From Emergencia timonensis (GTDB lineage Bacteria; Bacillota; Clostridia; Peptostreptococcales; Anaerovoracaceae): a stretch of DNA of 64,000 nucleotides. A model generated the notes under the pieces. It searched no databases. It was not told the origin of the DNA and saw only the letters and a program-made list of their open reading frames with translations. Below are positions 1 through 8,276 of this stretch, piece by piece. The DNA is taken from contig NZ_FLKM01000008.1 in the NCBI RefSeq assembly GCF_900086585.1, positions 1,240,001-1,304,000 of the forward strand, given 5' to 3'. Positions within the stretch are counted from its first letter, which is position 1, and each line of letters opens with the position of its first letter. A program made the position numbers and the translations under genes.

Positions 1-1096
1 CGGCATTCTCTTTGACCAGTTTATTACAGTCATACTGATCTGAGAAAAGCAGTACCGTATTAGAGGGTTGGTGGACTAGAAAAGCGATGGTAGGGATCAA
101 GCCTTTCAACTCCTTGCCGATATCAAGTATATCGTTAATTGCCAATTTATCGTACTTTTTGACGAAGGCAGGCGTAAGAGAGGCTTTGATGTCGCTGATT
201 TCCCGCATAATCACTGATTTTTTCAGGTGATATAATTCGTTACGGCTCTCTTTTGCTTTCTCCTGCTGCGCCTCATACTTAGAGAGCAGGTCGCCGAATC
301 CGGCGGAAAGCTTATTTTCCAAGGTGGTGAGGACGTCAAATCGAGCCTGGTATTGAGTAAATGCCCGCTGACCGGCTTCAAAGTAGATGCGGAACATGCC
401 TTTATTGCTTTCGACTTTATAAATTTTCAGCATTCCCACCTGGCCAGAGGTGCTGGGATGGGTGCCGCAGCAGGCCACACAATCAGCGGGGTTTGAGGTA
501 GCGCCGACGCAGACGATGGTGATATCTTCGTCAAAAGCCAGAGCCTTCCGAAGGGGCAGATTCTCTGCATCCTCTCTCTTGTCAAAATGTCTCGTAATGA
601 CAGGAAGATTGCTCCAAATTGCCTGATTTGTGCGAAGTTCGGCCTCTTTTGCCATTTCCCAGGAAATCTTGTCAAATTCCGGCTTTTCCTCCAGACTGAT
701 GTCGATAGTCATATATTCTTCCCCCATGTGGAAGCCTCGATTGACGCCGCCATAGAGCTCGAAAAAGATACCAGAAAGGATATGTTCGCCGCAGTGACGC
801 TGCATGTTATCAAAACGATGAGCCCAATCTATTGCTACTTCAACTTCATCGCCTATTGACAATCCATGGTTTAATTGGTCTGTCACATGAAAAATCTCGT
901 CGTCTGACTCATAGACATCGACGATAGGAAGATTGTCAATGGTTCCGACATCACAGCTCTGACCGCCGCCTGTAGGGAAAAAAATGGTCTGATTCAATGT
1001 GATTTGGCATTTACCATCCTTTTCTGTTAAACCGGTTACTTTTGCCCGGCATTCTCTCAAATAGACGTCTTCTTGAAATCGTCTGATTGTATTCAT
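1..1096 (-). CDS. Alanyl-tRNA editing protein (AlaX-like), C-terminus cut by window edge
   Basis: This partial gene reads leftwards off the window; about 365 codons are visible. It should hydrolyse mischarged Ser- or Gly-tRNA(Ala) in the cytoplasm. Translation shows the editing-domain signatures: FFPTGGGQ near residue 40, the zinc-binding RHCGEHILSG near residue 100, and the second metal motif CVACCGTHPSTSGQ near residue 205. A longer C-terminal part then follows that resembles the DHHA1 extension of class-II AlaX proteins (KLSAGFGDLLSKYEAQ...). No aminoacylation domain precedes it, so it is a free-standing editing factor and not AlaRS. The ATG at 1096 is preceded by GAAGGAG at good spacing. 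It is divergent from the amidase gene. Confidence 0.85.
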   Translation of the reverse strand, partial: MNTIRRFQEDVYLRECRAKVTGLTEKDGKCQITLNQTIFFPTGGGQSCDVGTIDNLPIVDVYESDDEIFHVTDQLNHGLSIGDEVEVAIDWAHRFDNMQRHCGEHILSGIFFELYGGVNRGFHMGEEYMTIDISLEEKPEFDKISWEMAKEAELRTNQAIWSNLPVITRHFDKREDAENLPLRKALAFDEDITIVCVGATSNPADCVACCGTHPSTSGQVGMLKIYKVESNKGMFRIYFEAGQRAFTQYQARFDVLTTLENKLSAGFGDLLSKYEAQQEKAKESRNELYHLKKSVIMREISDIKASLTPAFVKKYDKLAINDILDIGKELKGLIPTIAFLVHQPSNTVLLFSDQYDCNKLVKENA

Positions 1097-1131
1097 AATA
1101 AAGCTCCTTCGTGGTTGTCGTATAATGGTTC

Positions 1132-1159
1132 TTGATAACAACAGTATAACATATATTAA
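1132..1159 (+). promoter_or_regulatory. Sigma-A-type promoter for the amidase gene
   Basis: TTGATA (1132-1137), a 16-bp spacer, then TATTAA (1154-1159). The predicted transcript start near 1166 supports use of the TTG start at 1195 over the ATG at 1165. Confidence 0.5.
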
Positions 1160-1194
1160 TGTGAATGAAAAAGAGTAAAGAAGGGGAAAGTGAT

Positions 1195-1953
1195 TTGAAA
1201 ATAAAGAAATTTGTCTTAGCATTTTTAATAATCCTCTGCATCTGCGCTATGCCGGGATATAGACAGGCGCTTCAGATTGCTGCAAAATTATCGGTGCCGA
1301 TGACTTTGGTCATCGATCCTGGTCACGGCGGACCTGACAGCGGTGCAGTCGCCTCTGACGGTACCGTAGAAAAAAACATCAACTTGGCCATTTCGCTTGC
1401 CTTAAAACAAGAAGCAGAGAAATACGGGATCAAGGTTGTACTTACCAGAGACAGCGATGCGGGACTCTACGGAGAAGATAATACCAGCGGCCGCTGGCTG
1501 AAGCTGGGTGATCTGAAAGAACGGAAAAGAATCATCGACGAAGCCGCTCCCGATCTGATGATCAGCATTCATCTCAATAGTTTTCAGCAGGATTCAAAGG
1601 TCAAAGGCGCGCAGGTTTTTTATCCAAAGAATGGAACGGAAGAGGTAAGCGAGGAAAACAAGAGCATGGCGGAGAAGATTCAGAAGTCTTTGACGGCAGG
1701 AATCGACGATGGAACGGATCGAATCGTCCTACCCAAAAGCGATATTTACCTGTTTAAAAACGTTGACAGTAATATGGTTCTCGTAGAGTGTGGATTCCTG
1801 TCAAATCCTGAGGACCTGGCAAACTTGAAATCCGAGGCTTTTCAACAAAAACTGGCAAAATGTATCATGGATGCCATTGCCGATCAGTATTCGTTAAAAA
1901 TTCAAAAAAGTCAAACGAATAAAGTAATAGCGAGTCGAACAAACAACTCATAA
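1195..1953 (+). CDS. N-acetylmuramoyl-L-alanine amidase (Amidase_3, CwlD-like)
   Basis: A secreted or membrane-anchored zinc amidase that cuts the bond between MurNAc and the peptide stem. An N-terminal hydrophobic stretch (KKFVLAFLIILCICAMPGY) acts as signal or anchor. The catalytic domain follows at once: VIDPGHGGPDSGA (first Zn His), VEKNINLAISLAL (Glu ligand), SIHLNSF (third ligand) and the late VLVECGFLSNPEDL catalytic Glu motif. The 252-residue length fits CwlD, which makes muramic-delta-lactam in spore cortex, but a vegetative role is equally possible. I prefer the TTG start at 1195 because AAGGGG lies 9 bases upstream and the ATG at 1165 would sit at the transcript start. No cell-wall-binding repeats are present. 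Confidence 0.85.
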   Translation: MKIKKFVLAFLIILCICAMPGYRQALQIAAKLSVPMTLVIDPGHGGPDSGAVASDGTVEKNINLAISLALKQEAEKYGIKVVLTRDSDAGLYGEDNTSGRWLKLGDLKERKRIIDEAAPDLMISIHLNSFQQDSKVKGAQVFYPKNGTEEVSEENKSMAEKIQKSLTAGIDDGTDRIVLPKSDIYLFKNVDSNMVLVECGFLSNPEDLANLKSEAFQQKLAKCIMDAIADQYSLKIQKSQTNKVIASRTNNS

Positions 1954-2180
1954 TTATCCATTCAAAAATTGTGGATAACTATCTATTGACAAAAGAGAGC
2001 GTTCCTATTTAGCGTTGGAATTTTAATGGATACAGACGATAAAGTTTTCCACATTACAATGTGCACAAAATTGTATACGATTTGAGTTTTCCATGTGGAA
2101 AAGTCGTCCAACGGCTTAAAATAAGGGGTTTATCCACTGTTGAAAACTGTTTGCCTAAATGCGAACACTGGTTAACATAA
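1954..2180. promoter_or_regulatory. Gene-free gap with four DnaA-box-like 9-mers
   Basis: There is no ORF here. The gap holds one perfect DnaA box, TTATCCACA, on the minus strand (1970-1978). Three one-mismatch boxes lie at 2045-2053 (+, TTTTCCACA), 2094-2102 (-, TTTTCCACA) and 2130-2138 (+, TTATCCACT). A short palindrome CACATT-AC-AATGTG lies at 2050-2063. A DnaA-binding cluster is an inference; the neighbouring genes are not those usually found at oriC. Confidence 0.45.
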
Positions 2181-2211
2181 AACCGGAGAATAAATTATTC
2201 TCCGGTTTTTA
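2181..2211. terminator. Perfect hairpin terminator overlapping the end of the leftward gene
   Basis: A 27-bp palindrome, centred near 2194, is flanked by T-rich tracts on both strands, so it may terminate in both directions. The TAA stop of the minus-strand gene lies inside the stem. Confidence 0.7.
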
Positions 2212-3376
2212 TTGCGTCTACAAAGAGTTCAAAATCTTCAAATCCGCTCTGAATAAATTCGTATAGAACAGGTTCTTGAAATTCATATTTTGCAGTCGGT
2301 ATTAATTTTCTTCCAAAAGAGGAAGTTCCTAAATCAATTTCCAGTTGGCGGATTTCTTCCAGCGAGTAGGAGGCGGAAATCAGCTGTCCCGAATCAGAAA
2401 CAAAATACATGCCGAGGACGTCTTCGTTCAGGCGGTATTCTTTTTTTGCCACATGTTTATTGTTCGGATGAAAGATCATATAGAGGATACCGGTGTCATG
2501 TTTTGTAACCATAGCACCAGGCGTCAGCTTCGTAGAAGTGGCTGTAAATGTCGACGCATCGGCCAGCATTTTGTAGACCGATACAAACTCCGAGCGAGAC
2601 AACATCATTGCAGCTTCGGCGGAAGAGACTCTGAAAGCAGAGATGCGTTCATAATTACAGATACGCATCTGCGAAAGCTCCACATGGGTTACGATTACGT
2701 AATAACTGTCGTCAAATTCGACGAGAGATTCGTTGATATAAGAATTAGGCGCATTCCCTTTGTCTATGGTATTTTTGCAGAAGGTCCCCGCCCTAAAGTC
2801 AGAGAAAAGCTCCAGATCAAAGTCCTGTGTCGTTAAATAAGCAGCGGCTCCAAAATCTTTTCCAAAACATCTCATCAGAAAATAATTGATTAGTTCATAA
2901 GGAGAATCAATTTGGACGCATTGTTTGCACATCAAAATAAAAAGTTCCGGCTCTGTCATGTGAATATCTTCTTCCAGCAGGAACTCATATTCTGCAAATC
3001 CTTCAGGCATAGGAATATTTTCCTTGCGGTTGAGACGCACGTATTCCTGCAGAATAAACTGTGCCTCTCTGAGGGTCAGATCAATTTTTTCTCCCCCCAG
3101 CCCACCGATCAGGGAACTTTCAATTTCAGATACCCGCCCATCGTCTGGACCAAGTACGCTGTCATAGGTTTCAAAACCATACTCCTCCGCATCAAAATAG
3201 AAAAATTGATGTAAGTCAAAAAGGGCTTTGTTGTCCGGCAGTTTAAAGTGGATGTACATACCCAGTACGCCCATTAATCTGGTGTTTGTCACGTATGCTG
3301 ATACGAAAGTTTTTCTGCTTGTGTTGGCGCTGTCTAACAGACCGCCACGTATTACCTTAAAATTGTCTTTGTTCAA
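2195..3376 (-). CDS. Conserved-looking protein of unknown function
   Basis: About 393 residues; I do not recognise the family. It has no signal peptide, membrane segment or obvious nucleotide-binding motif. It is acidic and rich in aromatic residues (HQFFYFDAEEYGFETYDSVLGPDD near the N-terminus), consistent with a soluble cytoplasmic protein. I place the start at TTG 3376, seven bases after GAGG; the GTG at 3382 overlaps that ribosome-binding site. It stands alone between the DnaA-box-like gap and the divergent metK unit, and its stop codon lies inside a terminator hairpin. Codon use looks normal, so it is probably a real gene. Confidence 0.6.
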   Translation of the reverse strand: MNKDNFKVIRGGLLDSANTSRKTFVSAYVTNTRLMGVLGMYIHFKLPDNKALFDLHQFFYFDAEEYGFETYDSVLGPDDGRVSEIESSLIGGLGGEKIDLTLREAQFILQEYVRLNRKENIPMPEGFAEYEFLLEEDIHMTEPELFILMCKQCVQIDSPYELINYFLMRCFGKDFGAAAYLTTQDFDLELFSDFRAGTFCKNTIDKGNAPNSYINESLVEFDDSYYVIVTHVELSQMRICNYERISAFRVSSAEAAMMLSRSEFVSVYKMLADASTFTATSTKLTPGAMVTKHDTGILYMIFHPNNKHVAKKEYRLNEDVLGMYFVSDSGQLISASYSLEEIRQLEIDLGTSSFGRKLIPTAKYEFQEPVLYEFIQSGFEDFELFVDAIKTGE

Positions 3377-3444
3377 AATCACACCTCAATATAAGAATTA
3401 CTACATAAGAGTATATCCTATTTTTACAAAATTACAATATGCCA

Positions 3445-3472
3445 TTGACAAAGATTTTTAACAGAGTATAAT
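3445..3472 (+). promoter_or_regulatory. Promoter of the SAM riboswitch-metK unit
   Basis: TTGACA (3445-3450), a 16-bp spacer, then TATAAT (3467-3472); both hexamers are consensus. Transcription should begin just before the S-box aptamer. Confidence 0.75.
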
Positions 3473-3483
3473 TTAGAAGATGA

Positions 3484-3605
3484 CGATCCTTATCAAGAGC
3501 GGCTGAGGGAATAGGCCCGAAGATGCCCAGCAACCTAGGTGTCAGTTTACTGACAGAAAAGGTGCTAAATCCTACAGAATTATCTTATTCTGAAAGATGA
3601 GGAAT
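3484..3605 (+). ncRNA. SAM-I (S-box) riboswitch aptamer
   Basis: All conserved S-box blocks are present in order: CTTATCAAGAGCGGCTGAGG, GGCCCGAAGATGCCCAGCAA, GGTGCTAAATCC, and the closing GAAAGATGAGG that pairs with the 5' strand. SAM binding favours the terminator at 3623-3657, switching off metK when SAM is plentiful. Confidence 0.95.
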
Positions 3606-3622
3606 GATACCGATAATATCAT

Positions 3623-3657
3623 GCCTTTTCTTTCAAGACGAGAGAAAAGGCTTTTTT
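3623..3657 (+). terminator. Rho-independent terminator of the SAM riboswitch
   Basis: GCCTTTTCTTTC and GAGAGAAAAGGC pair and are followed by a T run. This is the expression platform of the aptamer just upstream. Confidence 0.85.
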
Positions 3658-3701
3658 CTTGCTAGGGATGTGCAGACAAATAAAAAGGGAGGAAAACTTC
3701 A

Positions 3702-4883
3702 ATGAAAAAATTATTCACATCTGAGTCCGTAACAGAAGGACATCCAGATAAAATGTGCGACCAGATTTCGGACGCAATCTTAGATGCAATCATGGAAAAA
3801 GATCCATACGGCAGGGTAGCCTGTGAAACGACGGCGACTACCGGTTACGCTATGGTAATGGGAGAAATCAGTACAAACTGTTACATAGACATACCGAAGA
3901 TTGTCAGGAGTGTGATCAAAGATATCGGCTATGACAGAGCCAAGTACGGTTTTGATGGAAGCACCTGTGCAGTATTGACTGCCATTGATGAACAATCCGG
4001 CGATATCGCCATGGGCGTTGATAAAGCCCTTGAATATAAGGAAGGCACTTTGGACGATCAGATCGATACCATTGGCGCCGGGGATCAGGGAATTATGTTT
4101 GGTTATGCCTGCGATGAGACCCCGGAATACATGCCGATGCCTATCGCCTTGGCACATAAGCTGGCGCTTCAGCTGACAAAGGTTAGGAATGAGGGCAATC
4201 TCAACTATCTAAGACCTGATGGAAAGACGCAGGTCACCGTGGAATACGATGGAAATCAGGTTAAAAGAGTCGACACTGTCCTCGTTTCCACACAGCATGA
4301 CCCAGAAGCAACACAGGAACAGATCAGGGCAGATATGATAGAACACGTCATCAAACCGATTATTCCTGCTGAACTGCTAGACGACGAGACAAAGTATTTT
4401 GTAAACCCAACCGGCAGATTTGTCATCGGCGGACCCCATGGAGATTCCGGTCTGACTGGACGTAAGATCATCGTAGACACCTACGGCGGATATGCACGTC
4501 ACGGCGGCGGCGCTTTCTCCGGAAAAGATCCAACAAAGGTAGACCGCTCCGCTACCTATGCAGCCAGACATGCTGCTAAGAATGTGGTTGCTGCGGGTCT
4601 TGCTGCAAAGTGCGAGATTCAGTTGGCCTATGCCATCGGCGTAGCAAAACCGGTTTCCATCATGGTTGACACTTTTGGCACTGGAAAACTGTCTGATGAG
4701 GAAATCGCAGAAATTATCAGCAGGCATTTTGACCTGCGGCCTGCGGCCATCATCAGAGACCTGGATCTCCGCAGACCTCTTTACAGACAGACTGCTGCTT
4801 ACGGACACTTCGGCAGAACAGACGTCGATCTTCCATGGGAGCATCTGGACAAAGTAGAGGAACTAAAAACCTATCTGAAATAA
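3702..4883 (+). CDS. metK: S-adenosylmethionine synthase
   Basis: Makes SAM from methionine and ATP in the cytoplasm. At 393 residues it is full length. It opens with the hallmark [20 protein letters not shown] and holds [12 protein letters not shown] (methionine/ATP loop), [32 protein letters not shown] and [23 protein letters not shown] phosphate-binding segments; the last reads [19 protein letters not shown] here. A GGGAGG site precedes ATG 3702. The gene is the only member of its transcript, controlled by the upstream SAM-I riboswitch, so it is subject to product feedback. Confidence 0.98.
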   Translation: MKKLFTSESVTEGHPDKMCDQISDAILDAIMEKDPYGRVACETTATTGYAMVMGEISTNCYIDIPKIVRSVIKDIGYDRAKYGFDGSTCAVLTAIDEQSGDIAMGVDKALEYKEGTLDDQIDTIGAGDQGIMFGYACDETPEYMPMPIALAHKLALQLTKVRNEGNLNYLRPDGKTQVTVEYDGNQVKRVDTVLVSTQHDPEATQEQIRADMIEHVIKPIIPAELLDDETKYFVNPTGRFVIGGPHGDSGLTGRKIIVDTYGGYARHGGGAFSGKDPTKVDRSATYAARHAAKNVVAAGLAAKCEIQLAYAIGVAKPVSIMVDTFGTGKLSDEEIAEIISRHFDLRPAAIIRDLDLRRPLYRQTAAYGHFGRTDVDLPWEHLDKVEELKTYLK

Positions 4884-4893
4884 ACTTACCTGA

Positions 4894-4940
4894 GAAAATG
4901 AAAAAGATTTTTCTTTTTCATTTTCTTTTCATTTTTCTCC
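4894..4940 (+). terminator. AT-rich terminator after metK
   Basis: GAAAATGAAAAA pairs with TTTTTCATTTTC around a short loop and is followed by T-rich sequence. Confidence 0.6.
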
Positions 4941-4993
4941 TTTATATTAAAGCCATAAACAAAACACACACGATATTCAAAGGAGGATATAGA

Positions 4994-5557
4994 ATGAAAG
5001 CGATAAAAAACAGATTAGGAAAAGTATTGATCGTTACTACGATCGCCGTATCTCTGCTGGCAACATCTTTTGCTTTTGCAGATACAAAACCTGTGCCTAA
5101 GGTGACAGAGGGGACTACGGTATCAGCGAAAGCTTCATCGGTGATCTCATGGAGCAAGGCGAAACGGATCTTCTTAAATGAGTTTCCATCTCTGAGCGGC
5201 GTGAAGTATCTGCGTCTTACCAAAGATGATGGCGTGAGAGTATACAAGGGCAAGGCCGTAAAAGGCAGCTATGTGTATTCGATCGAGATCGACGCTTATA
5301 CAGGTGAAGTCAGAGACAGCGAACGCGACTATGAGGGTTCCAGATATTCTGCATCCAGAGCAGGGGCAGTGAGCAAGAGCACCATCATATCAAAAATCAA
5401 AAGAAGAGTACCAGGAGCGACGATCATCTATGTGAAACTGGACAGAGATGACGGCAGATATGTCTATGAGGCAGAAGCGTACAAGAATGGGTACGAATAT
5501 GATTTTGAATTTACCAAACGTGGTACATTGATTGAATCTGAAAGAGATAGAGTCTAA
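4994..5557 (+). CDS. Secreted PepSY-domain protein (two PepSY units)
   Basis: A 187-residue exported protein. The signal peptide (KNRLGKVLIVTTIAVSLLA, ending TSFAFA-D) is followed by two PepSY-like units. Unit one covers about residues 48-110 (KAKRIFLNEFP...YVYSIEIDAYTGEV). Unit two covers about residues 125-187 (KSTIISKIKRRVPGA...YEYDFEFTKRGTLIE). PepSY modules are associated with protease inhibition or extracellular protein interaction; the partner here is unknown. I choose ATG 4994 because AAAGGAGG lies directly upstream; the in-frame extension to 4835 runs through metK and its terminator. A strong terminator follows. It is monocistronic. Confidence 0.8.
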   Translation: MKAIKNRLGKVLIVTTIAVSLLATSFAFADTKPVPKVTEGTTVSAKASSVISWSKAKRIFLNEFPSLSGVKYLRLTKDDGVRVYKGKAVKGSYVYSIEIDAYTGEVRDSERDYEGSRYSASRAGAVSKSTIISKIKRRVPGATIIYVKLDRDDGRYVYEAEAYKNGYEYDFEFTKRGTLIESERDRV

Positions 5558-5603
5558 AAGTAATCAGCGATTCAACAATTTGAAATAGAGAGAAATCTGG
5601 CGC

Positions 5604-5640
5604 AAAAGAGCCGGAGGACAGAAATCCTCCGGCTCTTTGA
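5604..5640. terminator. Strong terminator shared by convergent genes
   Basis: AAAGAGCCGGAGGA (5605-5618) pairs with TCCTCCGGCTCTTT (5625-5638), giving a 14-bp stem that can serve both the PepSY gene and the leftward relic. Confidence 0.85.
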
Positions 5641-5645
5641 GTGGA

Positions 5646-6369
5646 TTAAGATATACTAGCTTCGAATTCTTCGATTGTTTCGGCTTTCACAGCCAGTTTG
5701 AGCCATCTTTTCAAAGTTTCCGGATATGCTGCGTTAAAACTGTCCTTTTGGATGAATCGGCTGTAGTCATGGAGTGTCGGGGATCTTTTCAGTATTTCTT
5801 TGTCTTTATTGTAATCGACATCCAGTGTTTTGACGACAATTTCTGCAGAGTTTTCTGGCAGGGCAGTGATGTAGCTGTCAGACAGACGGATAACAGATTT
5901 ATCGGGCAGAGCAGGAGTTCCGTTGAATAAAACGCAGAATTCAGGAACGATGAGCTTTTGCTGTTTCGTACTGAAAAAGTTTACAACGCGATACATTCTT
6001 TCAAAGGTTTTGGCGGTATAACCCAACATTCGATAAGGCATATTCAGACAAATTGTAGATTGCCTTTTCGCCCCAGCTTTAGCTGGTCAGGCGAAACGGA
6101 CAGCGAAAGGAACAACGCGACTAGAGGAGTGAGCGAAGCGAACGTTTATGTTCGATTAGCACTACAAATTTATCGCCGATACGAAAGGTCTGGTCTTTGA
6201 CGGCGTCTACAAAAATTCCGTTTTCCAAGGTTTCGATAAATATCGGGTTGTCTTCTCCGTATACTGTGTCCTCTGGAACATTATAAAGTTCTCTTAATTT
6301 ATCCTCATCATTGAACAGAGCACGAAATACGCTGTCTTTATCATTACGTTTGAGTTTTTCTTTTATCAA
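5646..6369 (-). pseudogene. Rpn-family (PD-(D/E)XK) recombination-promoting nuclease, broken by an 85-bp insertion
   Basis: The N-terminal piece (6369 to 6148) begins with TTG after GAAAGGAGG and reads KDSVFRALFNDEDKLRELYN...TVYGEDNPIFIETLENGIF...IGDKFVVLIEH. The C-terminal piece (6062 to 5646) continues QSTICLNMPYRMLGYTAKTF. Joining 6148 directly to 6062 removes exactly 85 bp and restores one 212-residue frame through the family motif EHQST-NMPYRML, including the catalytic E and Q region. In Rpn proteins these residues belong to a DNA endonuclease fold linked to recombination and transposon-like spread. The rejoined protein is shorter than typical Rpn members, so the C-terminus may also be lost. 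Confidence 0.75.
6063..6147. mobile_element. 85-bp insertion, candidate small structured repeat element
   Basis: This block interrupts the Rpn reading frame between His and Gln of the EHQST motif. It contains a hairpin CCAGC-TTTA-GCTGG (near 6073-6086) enclosed by CGCC/GGCG, and outer CCTTT/AAAGG complementarity. No clear target-site duplication is visible. Its class is unknown. Confidence 0.5.
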
Positions 6370-6509
6370 TGTTCCTGCCTCCTTTCTAAAAATTATAACG
6401 TTTAAAATAATTACTGTAAATAAATGTTGAAAAAATTTATTGCTTCCGTATCTTTGGACAAATAGTCCAATTGTTCCTTAGCTTTTTTGTGACTCGTCAA
6501 CAAAAATCG
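6370..6509. other. Gene-free AT-rich gap
   Basis: This lies between the Rpn relic and the lysC promoter. Apart from the relic's GGAGG site, I see no ORF or RNA family. Confidence 0.4.
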
Positions 6510-6538
6510 TTGCAAGACATGCTTCTGTGTAATATAAT
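6510..6538 (+). promoter_or_regulatory. Promoter reading into the repeat leader of lysC
   Basis: TTGCAA, a 17-bp spacer, then TATAAT (about 6510-6538). It would put the whole tandem repeat in the lysC 5' leader, more than 350 nt long. Confidence 0.55.
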
Positions 6539-6875
6539 GATTCTAAATGATTGTAACGATTAAAACGGCGTTGCCGCAAGGTAAGAATCATTGAAACACG
6601 ACTTTTGATTGTAACTTCAAAGGAAACGTCGCGTTATAATGATTCTAAATGATTGTAATGGTTAAAACGGCGTTGCCGCAAGGTAAGAATCATTGAAACA
6701 CGACTTTTGATTGTAACTTCAAAGGAAACGTCGCGTTATAATGATTCTAAATGATTGTAACAGCTACGCTGCAAGGTAAGAATCATTGAAACACGACTTT
6801 TGATTGTAACTTTAAAGGAATCGTCGCGTTATAATGGTTCTAAATGATTGTAACGATTAAAACGGCGTTGCCGCG
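6534..6875 (+). repeat. Tandem repeat of about 102 bp: three full copies and a partial fourth
   Basis: Units begin at 6534, 6636, 6738 and 6831, with periods of 102, 102 and 93 bp. Each full unit can fold a small hairpin, CGGC-GTT-GCCG in copies 1, 2 and 4. Copy 3 has CAGC-TAC-GCTG in its place. Each also offers a larger stem: AGAATCATT of one unit (e.g. 6584-6592) pairs with AATGATTCT of the next (6638-6646), with CGAC/GTCG inside. Every unit border also carries TATAAT. I recognise no known riboswitch, such as the lysine class, in it. Confidence 0.85.
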
Positions 6876-6914
6876 AAAATAAATGATATTGCGAAATAAG
6901 GAGGAAATTTCTGC

Positions 6915-8228
6915 ATGGGAATTAAAGTAGCAAAGTTTGGCGGCTCATCAGTCGCTGACGGAATTCAGTTGACAAAGACGAAACAGATCATCGAAGCCGA
7001 TCCTGAAAGAAGGTACATAGTGGTATCTGCACCGGGGAAAAGGTTTGACGGAGATAATAAGATTACAGATCTTCTGTATCTGTGTAAGACCCATATGGAA
7101 CACAATCTGCCTTATGACCAGGTTTTTCAGGTAGTGACAGACAGATTCATGGCTGTGGAACTGAACCTGGGTGTTGAAGTGGACTTGCAAGAGAATTTTG
7201 ATAGAATAAAAGAAAACTTGAAAAAAGGGTGTTCTGCCGACTATATTGCCAGTCGTGGAGAATACCTGAATGCTGTGCTGATTGCAGCGTTTCTCGGTTA
7301 TGATTTTGTTGATACAGAAGGTTTGATCAAGTTTGACAACAAGGGCAGACTGTTGCTGGAAGAGACGGACGAAGCGCTCCGCGACGAGCTTTCAAAACAC
7401 GAACGGGCAGTTCTTCCGGGATTTTATGGTACTAATGAAGAGGACGGAAAGGTGAGAACCTTCTCACGAGGCGGATCAGATATTACAGGTTCGCTGGTCG
7501 CCAGAGCAGTGGGAGCAGATGTCTATGAGAACTGGACAGACGTTTCCGGATTTCTGATGGCAGATCCGAGGATCGTCAAGAATGCGAGACCGATTCATAA
7601 GATTTCCTATAAGGAACTGAGAGAGCTTTCTTACATGGGTGCATCGGTACTTCACGAGGACGCTATCTATCCAGCAAGAATCGCGAACATTCCAATTAAT
7701 ATCAGAAATACGAACCTTCCGGAAGATCCGGGAACCATTATCACCGCAGAGCACGATGAGACCAGCACCAATGTCGTTACCGGCATTGCGGGAAGCAAGG
7801 ACTTCCTGGTCATCGCAATCTACAAGAACATGATGAGTTCTGAGCGCGGTTTTGTGAGAAGGATTCTCGCGATTCTGGAAGATTTTGATATCAACTTTGA
7901 ACATCTGCCAAGCGGAATTGACACGGTTTCCGTCGTCATCTCCAGGAAGAGCGTGGATGGCAGGATGGATGAACTGCTGGAAGCCTTTGAAAAGCAGCTC
8001 AGTCCTGACAACATGGAAGTCTTCGAGGACATTGCACTCATCGCCACTGTAGGATGCGGCATGAGCAGGAGAAGCGGCGTATCGGCGACGCTGTTCACGG
8101 CCCTTGCGGATGCGGATATCAACATCAGAATGATTGACCAGGGATCCAGCGAAATGAACATCATTGTCGGCGTGGAGAACAAGGATTTCGAGAAAGCAAT
8201 CAAAGCGATCTATCAGGCATTTGAATAG
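6915..8228 (+). CDS. lysC: Aspartate kinase
   Basis: Phosphorylates L-aspartate, the first step towards lysine, threonine and methionine. The 437 residues hold the kinase signature VAKFGGSSVADG at the N-terminus, an active-site segment SRGEYLNA near residue 115, and FSRGGSDITGSLVARA near residue 185. Two ACT domains at the C-terminus (from about residue 300, e.g. VGCGMSRRSGVSATLF and DQGSSEMNIIVGV) bind allosteric amino acids. It is monofunctional, with no homoserine dehydrogenase. AAGGAGG precedes the ATG. Its leader carries the tandem repeat described separately, where a lysine riboswitch would be usual in many Firmicutes. Confidence 0.93.
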   Translation: MGIKVAKFGGSSVADGIQLTKTKQIIEADPERRYIVVSAPGKRFDGDNKITDLLYLCKTHMEHNLPYDQVFQVVTDRFMAVELNLGVEVDLQENFDRIKENLKKGCSADYIASRGEYLNAVLIAAFLGYDFVDTEGLIKFDNKGRLLLEETDEALRDELSKHERAVLPGFYGTNEEDGKVRTFSRGGSDITGSLVARAVGADVYENWTDVSGFLMADPRIVKNARPIHKISYKELRELSYMGASVLHEDAIYPARIANIPINIRNTNLPEDPGTIITAEHDETSTNVVTGIAGSKDFLVIAIYKNMMSSERGFVRRILAILEDFDINFEHLPSGIDTVSVVISRKSVDGRMDELLEAFEKQLSPDNMEVFEDIALIATVGCGMSRRSGVSATLFTALADADINIRMIDQGSSEMNIIVGVENKDFEKAIKAIYQAFE

Positions 8229-8238
8229 AGAATTAAGG

Positions 8239-8276
8239 GGGACTGATAACTCTAAGGAGGTATCAGTCCTTTTTAT
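8239..8276 (+). terminator. Terminator after lysC
   Basis: GGACTGATA (8240-8248) pairs with TATCAGTCC (8261-8269), followed by TTTTTATT. Confidence 0.85.

Noticed and set aside
587..859. Open frame of 90 residues on the plus strand
   Set aside because: It lies opposite the alanyl-tRNA editing gene, whose minus-strand motifs are intact; no ribosome-binding site.
2181..2211. Operator palindrome before the DnaA-box gap
   Set aside because: Its symmetric stem and T-tracts fit a terminator, and the stop codon of the leftward gene lies inside it.
6534..6875. CRISPR array
   Set aside because: The repeated units are contiguous and about 102 bp long with no unique spacers, and no cas gene is nearby.
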